NCBI RefSeq assembly: GCF_000154845.1
Contig: NZ_DS981441.1
Location: forward strand, 38,474-102,473
Direction of reading: 5' to 3'
DNA from: Phocaeicola coprocola DSM 17136
Lineage (GTDB): Bacteria > Bacteroidota > Bacteroidia > Bacteroidales > Bacteroidaceae
DNA length: 64,000 nucleotides
In this document: in pieces, positions 17,880 through 26,743 of the stretch
How the letters are laid out: the number at the start of each line of letters is the position of its first letter
How positions within the stretch are numbered: the stretch's first letter is position 1
Position numbers and translations under genes: made by a program
Notes under the pieces: model-generated
The model's input: the letters and a program-made list of their open reading frames with translations, nothing else
The model's database searches: none
Told to the model about the DNA's origin: nothing

Positions 17880-18983
17880 TTATACGTTAAAGCGGAAATG
17901 CATGATGTCTCCGTCTTCTACGATATAGTCTTTTCCTTCTACATTCAGTTTACCAGCCTCGCGTACAGCTGCTTCCGAACCGTATTTGATAAAGTCGTCG
18001 TACTTGATGACTTCTGCACGGATAAATCCTTTCTCGAAGTCAGTATGAATAACTCCGGCACATTGAGGAGCCTTCCATCCTTTATGGAATGTCCATGCGC
18101 GGACTTCCATCTTTCCAGCAGTGAAATAGGTTTCCAGATTCAGCAGCTTATAGGCTGAACGAATCAGACGACTGACTCCCGATTCTTCCAGTCCCACTTC
18201 CTGAAGGAACATCTGACGGTCTTCGTATGTTTCAAGTTCTGCAATGTCGGCTTCTGTCTTGGCTGCAACAATTAATATTTCTGCTCCCTCTTCTTTGACA
18301 GCTTCGCGTACTTGCTCTACATATTTGTTACCATTTACAGCACTGGCTTCATCTACATTACATACGTACATTACAGGCTTGGAAGTAAGCAGGAAAAGTT
18401 CATGAGCGATCTTTTGTTCGTCTTTAGTTTCGAACTGTACGGTACGTGCTGATTTTCCCTGTAATAATGCTTCACGGTAGCGAACCAGTACTTCATAAGT
18501 TTGCTTAGCTACTTTGTCGCCTCCGGTCTGAGCTTGTTTCTGTACTTTTTGAATACGGCTTTCTATTGTTTCGAGGTCCTTCAGCTGAAGCTCTGTATCA
18601 ATGATTTCTTTGTCGCGTACAGGATCTACACTACCGTCGACATGGGTAACATTTTCATCATCAAAACAACGCAGTACATGAAGAATTGCGTCTGTTTCAC
18701 GGATATTTGCCAAGAATTTATTTCCTAATCCTTCACCTTTGCTGGCTCCTTTTACCAGACCTGCGATGTCTACAATTTCTACAGTTGTAGGTACTATACG
18801 GTCGGGGATAACCAATTCTGCCAATTTGTTAAGACGTTCATCTGGAACAGTGATTACACCAACGTTAGGTTCTATTGTACAGAAAGGGAAGTTGGCTGCT
18901 TGAGCCTTTGCATTCGATAAACAGTTGAAAAGAGTCGATTTTCCTACATTGGGCAAACCGACAATGCCACATTGTAATGCCAT
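17880..18983 (-). CDS. ychF: Redox-regulated GTPase/ATPase YchF
   Basis: 367 residues, the usual YchF/OLA1 length. P-loop GLPNVGKST at 8-16, the unusual switch segment [12 protein letters not shown], the G3 region [20 protein letters not shown] and a C-terminal TGS domain ([20 protein letters not shown]). YchF prefers ATP and associates with the ribosome. Its role in translation and stress is only partly understood. The gene stands alone between its own promoter and terminator. Confidence 0.96.
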   Translation of the reverse strand: MALQCGIVGLPNVGKSTLFNCLSNAKAQAANFPFCTIEPNVGVITVPDERLNKLAELVIPDRIVPTTVEIVDIAGLVKGASKGEGLGNKFLANIRETDAILHVLRCFDDENVTHVDGSVDPVRDKEIIDTELQLKDLETIESRIQKVQKQAQTGGDKVAKQTYEVLVRYREALLQGKSARTVQFETKDEQKIAHELFLLTSKPVMYVCNVDEASAVNGNKYVEQVREAVKEEGAEILIVAAKTEADIAELETYEDRQMFLQEVGLEESGVSRLIRSAYKLLNLETYFTAGKMEVRAWTFHKGWKAPQCAGVIHTDFEKGFIRAEVIKYDDFIKYGSEAAVREAGKLNVEGKDYIVEDGDIMHFRFNV

Positions 18984-19030
18984 AAAACTTATATATTTCC
19001 TTATTAATTATCAGATTGTATTTCAGTTTG

Positions 19031-19038
19031 CAAAGGTA
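19031..19038 (-). promoter_or_regulatory. -7 promoter box for ychF
   Basis: CAAAGGTA reads TACCTTTG on the minus strand, matching TAnnTTTG, 48 bases upstream of the ychF ATG. Confidence 0.65.
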
Positions 19039-19157
19039 GTCATTCTTTTTGTCATTTACTAAAAAAATAATTTTTTCGGAAAAGTTGATATATTCTTATC
19101 TTGTTTTTAGTAACAGATTGTTATGTTTTTTGCAAAATAGATTGTCTGATTAGAAGA

Positions 19158-19197
19158 AGAAATAAAAAAAGAGGCACTTCTCACGAAGTACCTCTTT
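19158..19197 (-). terminator. Terminator of the DUF3836 gene
   Basis: AAAGAGGCACTTC (19168-19180) pairs with GAAGTACCTCTTT (19185-19197) with one mismatch. The minus strand continues with TTTTATTTC. Confidence 0.8.
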
Positions 19198-19240
19198 TAC
19201 TAGAGAGTTTATGAAAATATTGTTTTTTTGTATGTTGTTT

Positions 19241-19627
19241 TTACATGTCCATAGTTACAGTCATTTCCGGAACGAGAATGTAATCTTTCTTATTTTTGTT
19301 CCATTTGTAGTATTGGATTGTGGTGCTGTTTTCATTATATGTATATTTGATACACATATGGTTACGCCATGTTCCTCTACCTTCGTCCCACTTCTGTAAC
19401 ACGTTTTCTACAACTTGTTTCTTATCGTTGTATTTATAGTTATATTTCTCAAAGTTTGTCAGAATACCTTCATTCATTTTATATACAGTTTCCGACATCT
19501 TTACTCCATCTATTTCCTCAGTATTGTATATCAACTCAGTTTCTGGGTTGCTAGCAAAAACTGTAAGGTTAGCAGCGAAAACAAATACTGTTACAAATAA
19601 ACTCTTGAGTAAATTCATTTTTTTCAT
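19241..19627 (-). CDS. DUF3836 family secreted protein
   Basis: 128 residues with a signal peptide (MKKMNLLKSLFVTVFVFAANLTVFA). The mature part contains repeated Tyr/Asn-rich segments (FEKYNYKYNDKKQ, HMCIKYTYNENSTTIQYYKW) typical of the small DUF3836 proteins of Bacteroides, which look like YD-repeat-like beta units. No function is established. A second possible start lies three codons inside. The gene has its own promoter and terminator, so it forms a single-gene unit between ychF and polA. Confidence 0.8.
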   Translation of the reverse strand: MKKMNLLKSLFVTVFVFAANLTVFASNPETELIYNTEEIDGVKMSETVYKMNEGILTNFEKYNYKYNDKKQVVENVLQKWDEGRGTWRNHMCIKYTYNENSTTIQYYKWNKNKKDYILVPEMTVTMDM

Positions 19628-19676
19628 ATTTTTTTAATTTTAAGGTGTTACTATCTTTTTGTTTTTGATTACGCTG

Positions 19677-19684
19677 CAAAATTA
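19677..19684 (-). promoter_or_regulatory. -7 promoter box for the DUF3836 gene
   Basis: CAAAATTA is TAATTTTG on the minus strand, matching TAnnTTTG, 49 bases upstream of the start. Confidence 0.55.
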
Positions 19685-19778
19685 GTAATACCTTTTGATG
19701 TTGCTAACTTTTTGGCAAGAAAAAATGAATATTTTAGCAATTTGTTGCCATTTAAAGATATCTTAACAATTCAAAATA

Positions 19779-22550
19779 TCAATGTGCTTCCAACCAGTTC
19801 TTACCCCAATCACAGTCTGCCTGCAAAGGAACTTTCATTTTGTAAGCTGCTTCCATTTCCGAAATCACAATATGCTGTACTTTTTCCTTTTCTTCGGGCA
19901 CGACGCTGAAATTTAATTCATCGTGTACCTGAAGAATCATTTTGGAACGAATACCCTCTTCCATGAAGCGTTTGTATATACGAATCATTGCCACTTTGAT
20001 AATATCAGCAGCACTTCCTTGTATAGGAGCATTGATTGCGTTTCGTTCTGCATACCCACGGACCACAGCATTGCGTGAATTGATATCAGGCAGGTAGCGC
20101 TTACGCTTGAATATAGTTTCGATATATCCTTTTTCTTGTGCCAGACGGATACTTTGATCCATATATTCTTTTACATGCGGATAGTTTTCGAAATATCCGT
20201 CTATAAGTTCTTTGGCTTCTTTACGTTCGATGTTCAGTCGTTCTGCCAGTCCGAATACTGATATACCATATATAATACCGAAGTTAGCTGTTTTAGCTTT
20301 ACTTCTCTGTTCGCGGGTTACATCTTCCAGTTTCTCCTTATATATCTTGGCAGCAGTAGCAGCATGAATATCCTGTCCTTTCTGGAAAGCTTCTATCATG
20401 TGAGGGTCCCCACTCAGATGAGCCATGATACGCAGCTCGATTTGTGAGTAGTCGGCAGAAAAGAATTCACAGCCTTCGTCAGGAATAAAGGCGCGTCGAA
20501 TCTCTTTTCCATCCTCATTACGGATAGGAATATTTTGCAGGTTAGGGTTGCTCGAACTAAGTCGGCCTGTAGCCGTAACAGTCTGATTGAATGAAGTATG
20601 TATATGTCCCGTCTTGGGGTTGATTAGTAAGGGAAGTGCATCAATATAGGTTCCCAGTAACTTCTTCAGTCCACGATGTTCCAGTATTTTTCCTACAATT
20701 TCATGCTTTCCTCGTAGACTTTCTAATACTTCTTCGGAAGTAACATATTGGCCGGTCTTGGTCTTTTTAGCTTTGTCTGTAATTTTCAGACGGTCGAACA
20801 GTACTTCTCCTACTTGTTTGGGCGAAGCAATATTAAATTCCATTCCGGCAAGCTGATGTACTTCCTCTTCAAGCTGCTTCATACGTGCAGTAAAATGCTG
20901 TGATGTTTCTTTCAAGGCTTCGGTGTCAATGCGTACCCCGTTGCGTTCCATATATGCAAGGACAGGAACCAACGGCATTTCGATAGTCTGGAACAGTTCG
21001 TTCACATTATTTTCTATCAATTCTTTCTCTAATACCTTTTTCAGTTTCAGTGTAACATCAGCATCCTCACATGCATATTTGTAGACAGAAGTAGGAGAGA
21101 GATCGCGCATGTTTTTCTGATTCTTTCCTTTCGGACCTATCAGCTCTTCTATTTTTATCGTTTCATATTTCAGATATACTTCGGCCAGGTAATCCATGCC
21201 GTGGTGAAGTTCAGGCTGAAGTACATAATGAGCAATCATGGTGTCGAACATCGGGCCACGGACCTCGACACCATAATTACCCAGTACAAGCATATCGTAT
21301 TTTATATTCTGTCCGATTTTCAGTGTTTTCTCATTTTCTATGATCGGTTTTAATTTTTTAACTATTGCCAACGCTTCTTCACGATTTGCCGGAACTGGTA
21401 CATAAAATGCCTGATTTTCGGCAAAGCTGAAGCTCATTCCTACCAGTTCTGCAGTAATTGGGTCGGTTCCTGTGGTTTCCGTATCTAGACTGAAAAAATC
21501 TTTTGTAACGATTATTTGTAAAAAATCGTCTATTTTCTCCTCTGAATCAAGTAGTTGGTAGTCGAAATCAAGGTCTTCTAACCGCGTGAGATTTGAATTT
21601 TTTGGCTCGTCTGTATTCTCGCCCGAAAAAAATCCAAAGAGATCGCTTTGTACAGGAGCCGAAGGAGCGGCAGTTTTCTTTTCAGTTTTGAGTATACGAT
21701 CCAGCAGAGTACGGAACTCTAGTTCCTCAAAAATTTTACGGAGTTCTTCTTCATCGGGTTGTTCCCGTTTCAAGGCTTCCATATCTAGTGAGATGGGAAC
21801 ATCCGTTTTGATTGTTGCGAGGAATTTGGAAAAAGTAATCTGCTCGCGGTTATTCTCTACTTTTGTTTTGATAGCTCCTTTCAACTGGTCGGTGTTGGCA
21901 AGCAGGTTTTCGATGCTGCCGAACTGGGCAATTAACTTTTGTGCTGTTTTCTCTCCGACTCCCGGACATCCCGGAATGTTGTCGGCCGTATCTCCCATAA
22001 GTCCCAACATATCGATAACCTGTGAGGGTGATTCAATATCGAATTTTGCTTTGATTTCGTTTACCCCCATGACTTCAAATTCTTTGTCGCCATATTTAGG
22101 GCGATACATGAATACATTTTCCGAAACCAATTGCCCGTAGTCTTTATCTGGAGTCATCATGTATGTCGTAATACCTCGTTTTCCCGCTTCGGTTGCGAGT
22201 GTACCAATTACGTCGTCCGCTTCGTAACCACTTACCTCAAGAATAGGAATACGATAAGCGCGGATAATATCCTTAATGATAGGAACAGAAAGACGAATTG
22301 CTTCGGGAGTTTCCTCACGCTGAGCCTTATACTGCTCGAAAGCTTCGTGACGGAATGTAGGTCCGGCCGGATCAAATGCAATACCTATATGAGTAGGGTT
22401 CTCTTTTTTCAGTACATCCTCCAGTGTATTGACAAATCCCATGATAGCAGATGTATTGAAACCTTTAGAATTGATACGCGGATTTTTGATAAAAGCATAG
22501 TACGCGCGGTAGATAAGTGCGTACGCATCGAGTAGAAACAGTTTTTCCAT
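19779..22550 (-). CDS. polA: DNA polymerase I
   Basis: 923 residues from the ATG at 22550 (MEKLFLLDAYALIYRAYYAF). The frame is open further upstream but that part overlaps the divergent promoter region and has no homology. Domains in order: a 5'-3' exonuclease (about 1-300, with GYEADDVIGTLA and GLMGDTADNIPGCPGVGEKTA), a 3'-5' proofreading exonuclease (about 335-520, starting with the intact LDTETTGTDP) and the polymerase. The polymerase has motif A DYSQIELRIMAHLSGD, motif B RSKAKTANFGIIYG and motif C QVHDELNF. All three activities look intact. It acts in Okazaki fragment maturation and repair. It is divergent from the polyprenyl synthase gene. Confidence 0.97.
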   Translation of the reverse strand: MEKLFLLDAYALIYRAYYAFIKNPRINSKGFNTSAIMGFVNTLEDVLKKENPTHIGIAFDPAGPTFRHEAFEQYKAQREETPEAIRLSVPIIKDIIRAYRIPILEVSGYEADDVIGTLATEAGKRGITTYMMTPDKDYGQLVSENVFMYRPKYGDKEFEVMGVNEIKAKFDIESPSQVIDMLGLMGDTADNIPGCPGVGEKTAQKLIAQFGSIENLLANTDQLKGAIKTKVENNREQITFSKFLATIKTDVPISLDMEALKREQPDEEELRKIFEELEFRTLLDRILKTEKKTAAPSAPVQSDLFGFFSGENTDEPKNSNLTRLEDLDFDYQLLDSEEKIDDFLQIIVTKDFFSLDTETTGTDPITAELVGMSFSFAENQAFYVPVPANREEALAIVKKLKPIIENEKTLKIGQNIKYDMLVLGNYGVEVRGPMFDTMIAHYVLQPELHHGMDYLAEVYLKYETIKIEELIGPKGKNQKNMRDLSPTSVYKYACEDADVTLKLKKVLEKELIENNVNELFQTIEMPLVPVLAYMERNGVRIDTEALKETSQHFTARMKQLEEEVHQLAGMEFNIASPKQVGEVLFDRLKITDKAKKTKTGQYVTSEEVLESLRGKHEIVGKILEHRGLKKLLGTYIDALPLLINPKTGHIHTSFNQTVTATGRLSSSNPNLQNIPIRNEDGKEIRRAFIPDEGCEFFSADYSQIELRIMAHLSGDPHMIEAFQKGQDIHAATAAKIYKEKLEDVTREQRSKAKTANFGIIYGISVFGLAERLNIERKEAKELIDGYFENYPHVKEYMDQSIRLAQEKGYIETIFKRKRYLPDINSRNAVVRGYAERNAINAPIQGSAADIIKVAMIRIYKRFMEEGIRSKMILQVHDELNFSVVPEEKEKVQHIVISEMEAAYKMKVPLQADCDWGKNWLEAH

Positions 22551-22616
22551 TCGTGTAAAATTATTAAGTTTTCTACGTAAAAGTACAAAAAAATACCGTA
22601 TTCGCTGTTTTATTAT

Positions 22617-22624
22617 TACTTTTG
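22617..22624 (+). promoter_or_regulatory. -7 promoter box for the polyprenyl synthase gene
   Basis: TACTTTTG matches TAnnTTTG, 17 bases before the ATG at 22642, giving a short leader. Confidence 0.65.
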
Positions 22625-22641
22625 TACCCAAATAAATCTCC

Positions 22642-23616
22642 ATGGATAAATTAGAAGTAATCAAGAAACCCATAGAAAAGGAATTAAGCGAATTTAAGGC
22701 TCTTTTCGATGCCTCACTGAAAAGTTCTACCCCGTTATTAGACGAAGTTTTAGGCTATATCAAGCAGAGGAACGGAAAGATGATGCGTCCTATTCTGGTT
22801 TTGCTTATGGCAAAACTTTATGGTGGAATTAACGATTCCACCCTTCATGCTGCGCTTTCGCTCGAGTTGCTTCATACTGCCAGTCTGGTACACGATGATG
22901 TGGTAGACGAGAGTAACAAACGTCGGGGACAGTCGTCGGTTAATGCATTGTATGACAATAAGGTTTCTGTGCTGGTAGGCGACTATATGCTGGCAACCAG
23001 TCTGCGTCATGCTTCATATACCAATCATATTGAACTGGTCGGCCTGGTAGCACGTTTGGGACAGGATTTATCGGAAGGAGAGATTATTCAGCTGGTGAAT
23101 ATCAGTAACCGTGATTTTTCGGAAGAGATTTATTTTGACGTTATCCGTAAAAAGACAGCAGCCCTGTTTACTGCAAGTGCAGAGAGTGGAGCTATTTCTG
23201 TAAATGCCCCGAAAGATGAAGTGGAGAAGGCTGTTCTTTTTGGTGAAATGATAGGTATTGCCTTTCAGATAAAAGATGATATTTTCGATTACTTCGATAA
23301 TGAAGAGCTGGGTAAGCCTACTGGAAATGATATGATGGAAGGTAAGCTGACTCTTCCGGCACTGCATGTATTGAATACTTGTGCCAATGAAGAAAAGAAA
23401 GAACTCGCATTGCGTATCCGTTCACTAAGTGCTTCGAAGGAGGAAATTGCCAGCTTTGTAGATTATGTGAAGCAGGAGGGAGGTATCACTTATGCGGAAC
23501 AGGTGATGTATGATTACCGTAACAAAGCATTGGCCCTGCTTCCTGAAGCAGCAGATGAAGCAGTCCGTACGGCACTTACAGCTTATATTGACTATGTGAT
23601 TAAGCGGAATAAATAA
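22642..23616 (+). CDS. All-trans polyprenyl diphosphate synthase (octaprenyl-type)
   Basis: 324 residues. It carries both aspartate-rich motifs of long-chain trans-prenyltransferases: DDVVD at 85-89 in LVHDDVVDES and DDIFD near residue 213 in IKDDIFDYFD. GKMMRP (about 45-50) is the conserved substrate-binding lysine/arginine region. It adds isopentenyl units to an allylic diphosphate to build the side chain of a quinone, in this organism probably menaquinone. Product length cannot be read reliably from the sequence. Confidence 0.92.
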   Translation: MDKLEVIKKPIEKELSEFKALFDASLKSSTPLLDEVLGYIKQRNGKMMRPILVLLMAKLYGGINDSTLHAALSLELLHTASLVHDDVVDESNKRRGQSSVNALYDNKVSVLVGDYMLATSLRHASYTNHIELVGLVARLGQDLSEGEIIQLVNISNRDFSEEIYFDVIRKKTAALFTASAESGAISVNAPKDEVEKAVLFGEMIGIAFQIKDDIFDYFDNEELGKPTGNDMMEGKLTLPALHVLNTCANEEKKELALRIRSLSASKEEIASFVDYVKQEGGITYAEQVMYDYRNKALALLPEAADEAVRTALTAYIDYVIKRNK

Positions 23617-23664
23617 TATTTCTATTATTGTAACGAGATCTCGAATAATCTTTGATATAAAGAA

Positions 23665-23723
23665 ATGTCCCTTTACTCATGTTGTTATTTACTTGAAAAC
23701 AACGTGAATAAAGGGATTTTTTT
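23665..23723 (+). terminator. Terminator after the polyprenyl synthase gene
   Basis: TCCCTTTACTCATGTTGTT (about 23668-23686) pairs with AACAACGTGAATAAAGGGA with mismatches, followed by TTTTTTT. Confidence 0.8.
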
Positions 23724-24112
23724 GTACAAATTTTCTAAAAATATCAGGATGTTTTGGGGCATTCTTGAGCATAAATTGGGAAAGATTTCTTGATTTATTG
23801 GGGTGAATCTTTGCATAAAATAAATTTTTGATACGATAGTGTAGGGTGTATATTGGTAAATAATATATATATTTATTGTAATTTTCTGTCTGGTCGGATT
23901 TTTCAGCTATGATTTTCTATTCTATTCTTTATCTCACTTATATAAAATGAAATACATCTGTATATATTTCCTAGATAATACTGTATTTCTATTTATTTTG
24001 TAAAGAAAATATGATAAAAATCTTTGATTAGTGGTAAAAAATATATAATTTAAGCCTCAGTTATATCTTTTATGTTATAAGAAAAATTTTCACAATTAAA
24101 AACCTTAAATCT
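23724..24112. other. AT-rich intergenic region upstream of the BACON gene
   Basis: About 390 very AT-rich bases with no ORF. No clean TAnnTTTG box was found. It presumably holds the promoter of the BACON/M64 cassette, but I cannot place it. Confidence 0.4.
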
Positions 24113-25892
24113 ATGGACACTTTGTTTCGTTGGGGTAAAATGCATTGCATGCAAAAAGCTCTATTTGTATTGTTGTCGGTGGTATTGGTAGCCTTGTAGG
24201 GGAGAAGAGAAAGTTAATCTGTCTGATGAACCTGAAGCTCCAGAAGCTGAGATTACACTTGCAGAAGGTACCGATAAACATCCATTGTTGGATGCTTCTG
24301 GCGGAACTGTAACATTACATTTTACATCTACTGCCGATTGGAAAGCTACGGTTGGCAATGTACGTGCTTCCGGTTGGATTACCGTTTCTCCTACATCAGG
24401 TAAGGCCGGAGAAGCATCGGTCACTATTTCGGTTGCCGCGAATGATGGTACAGATGAGCGTACTGCTTCTGTTTTTCTGGACTGCGGTGACAGTCGGGAA
24501 ACGATTGTTGTTTCTCAGAAGCAGAAAGATGCTTTGATTGTTTCACGCCAAAGTTATGAACTCTCTGCCGGAGAATCTCTTATAGAGGTGGAGGTAGAAG
24601 CCAATGTGACATTCGAGGTGGAGGTTTCGGATACATGGATTGAGCAGATTTCGACACGCAGTCTTGAAAAGTCGGTATTAAGTTTCCGCATTTTGGCGAA
24701 TGACGGCTATGAAAAGCGTAGCGGAAGCATTCTTGTGCGAAGTGGAGAATTGCAGGAAGCTGTACGGATTTATCAGGAGGGGAAAGAAAAAGAAGTGTTG
24801 CTTCTCTCCGAAGATATGGTTGAAGTAGGGGCCTTGGGAGGTACAGTAGACGTGCAGTTGCAGTCGAGTGTTTCATATATATGTAAGCCTGTGACAGAAT
24901 ATACATGGGTAAGCGAGATCACTTCGAGGGCTGTTTCTACGCACACGCTTCATTTCGCGGTACAGCCTAATGATACGTATGATATGCGTGAGGCACGCTT
25001 CGTTTTCATTGATGAAACGGAATCGCTATCAGATACGCTTACTATCCGGCAATATGCTGCCGACGAAATACTTGTTCCTTCAGATCCTATCATCTGTGAA
25101 CCGGAATCCGGAACTTTTTCATTTGAAGTCAGTGCGAATATTAGCTATGATGTAACGACAGACGTCAGCTGGCTGAAGCAGGTAGTTGGCAGAGGAATGG
25201 AGCGGTCGACCTTGCATTTTAGTGTAGAAGAAAATACCGGATCGGCTATGCGTGAGGGTAATATTATACTCTCTGGAAATGGTGTAGAACGTACGGTAAA
25301 AGTAATGCAAAAGGGTAAGGAAGAGGCCCCCTATTTAGTCGTATCACAAGAGCATTTTAATATTTTGCCAGAGGGTGGTACGGTTCGTTTTACTGTAAAA
25401 GCGAATGTACCTTATCGGGTAAATACGGATGCAGACTGGATGGTTCAGGCTGTGTCGGGAAGTTCAGACGAAATTGTATTTACGGTAAGTGCCAACGAAT
25501 CGACTTCTTCCCGTGAAGCGACAATAACGGTCATATCCGAAGACGGTAGTCTGGTGCGTACGGTGCAGGTCGTTCAGAAAGGTGAAGCTGTCTATCTGGA
25601 CGTATCTCCGTCGAATATTTCTGCGACTGCCGAGGGAGGAAAATTCACTTTTACCGTTAACAGTAATACCCAATATACATTCACATGCAGCGACAACAGT
25701 TGGATTAGCGTAGATGGTAACTTAATTGTTATTGGGGCAAATACCTCGACTTCCCAGAGGAAAGGAAATGTGACAGTCCGGGCTGCGGAACTTGTTCGTG
25801 TTATAGAAATAACTCAGGCTGGGAAAAAGGAAGAAACGCCTTCTGCAGGTGGAAGTATAGAAGACTTTACAGAGAATGAAGAAGACTGGTAA
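24113..25892 (+). CDS. BACON-repeat surface lipoprotein, apparently frameshifted at the lipobox
   Basis: The open frame from about 24285 encodes a 535-residue beta-rich protein with about six tandem BACON-type repeats of some 85 residues. Each repeat has the pattern of a GGTV-like strand, an SNxxYxV strand, W-I/M/L, then REG-like turns and VxQxGK at the end. Upstream, an ATG at 24113 opens a lipoprotein signal (MQKALFVLLSVVLVA) in another frame that stops at TAG. Removing one T of GCCTTGTAGG joins the two frames and gives LVA-Cys-RGEEKVNLSDEP, a proper lipobox. So the sequence shows a one-base insertion exactly at the lipobox; as written, no export signal is attached. BACON domains occur in secreted Bacteroidetes proteins and are thought to bind glycans or act as spacers. 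The next gene starts 24 bases on. Confidence 0.75.
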
Positions 25893-25916
25893 TAATCTTG
25901 AAAAACACAGTAAATT

Positions 25917-26714
25917 ATGAAGCATATAACTCTTTTTTTAGGTATATTTCTGTTGTTACTTGCCGGATGCCAGCAAGATGATCTGGTGTCTTTTAAAGAT
26001 CAGGATAAAAGCCTGAAGTCGGTTCGTGCTACGACATCATCGGTTGTGAAGAGCCGTACATCTCTTTCGGGTAACTCTGTAATATGGGAGAATGGAGACG
26101 CGATTGGTATTTTCAGTGATGTTTCCGATTCTATAGCCCGTTATGATTTGACAGGCATGTCGGGTGACGAGGCTCAGTTCGAAAGCAGCAAGCCCGTCAG
26201 AGGTAATACGTTTTATGCCTTTTATCCGTATGCGGCAGATGCCATGATATCTGGTACGAATGTTTCTTTCCGTCTTCCGGCGGAACAGTCGTTTAACTTC
26301 GACAGTTTTGCTTCCGGTGTATGTCCGATGGTGGCTCAGAGTACCACCAATTCTTTCCGCTTTTTGCAGGTTTGCGGACTGGTACGTCTAAACCTGAAAG
26401 GAAACATGAATATTCAGTCTATCTCTTTGTCAGGCAAAAATGGAGAAGCTGTAGCCGGACTTGGTTCGGTTAACATTGCATCGGACGCTCCGGAGTTTCG
26501 CCTTTCAGGGGGAGGGCAGGAGAGTTACGGTGAAATTGTACTTCAGGGAAATGTTACCTTATCTCCTTCACAAACTACTTCGTTCTATTTTGTTGTTCCA
26601 CCTCAGGTCTTCAGCAAAGGTATGACTTTTAAGATTACAGGAACTGTAAACGGTCAGCAACAGACATTGACTAAGGCAACAGAACGGAGTATTACGGTGG
26701 CCGCTCTGTTATAA
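25917..26714 (+). CDS. Fimbrillin-like lipoprotein segment, N-terminal part of a split gene
   Basis: 265 residues. MKHITLFLGIFLLLLAGC is a lipoprotein signal with lipobox LAGC. The segment SRTSLSGNSVIWENGDAIGIFSD is the hallmark N-terminal motif of the fimbrillin/Mfa-like family, followed by a beta-sandwich-like region. The frame ends at a TAA after ERSITVAALL. In the +2 frame the sequence continues as RSVITSFSAVDTNDLLEQDE into the LRR/M64 protein. Restoring one C in GTGGCCGCTC gives a continuous reading ITV-A-RSVITSF. I infer that this is the N-terminal third of a single lipoprotein of about 945 residues. Taken as it stands, it would be a short lipoprotein. Confidence 0.72.
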   Translation: MKHITLFLGIFLLLLAGCQQDDLVSFKDQDKSLKSVRATTSSVVKSRTSLSGNSVIWENGDAIGIFSDVSDSIARYDLTGMSGDEAQFESSKPVRGNTFYAFYPYAADAMISGTNVSFRLPAEQSFNFDSFASGVCPMVAQSTTNSFRFLQVCGLVRLNLKGNMNIQSISLSGKNGEAVAGLGSVNIASDAPEFRLSGGGQESYGEIVLQGNVTLSPSQTTSFYFVVPPQVFSKGMTFKITGTVNGQQQTLTKATERSITVAALL

Positions 26715-26743
26715 CCAGTTTCTCGGCTGTTGATACAAACGAC

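Noticed and set aside
22551..22673. N-terminal extension of DNA polymerase I to 22673
   Set aside because: The extension crosses the divergent promoter and the first codons of the polyprenyl synthase gene; the PolA N-terminus MEKLFLLDAY fits the family.
24285..25892. CRISPR-like or DNA-level tandem repeat in the BACON gene
   Set aside because: The repetition is at protein level (about 85-residue domains) with diverged nucleotide sequence; no short regular direct repeats with spacers exist here or elsewhere in the window.
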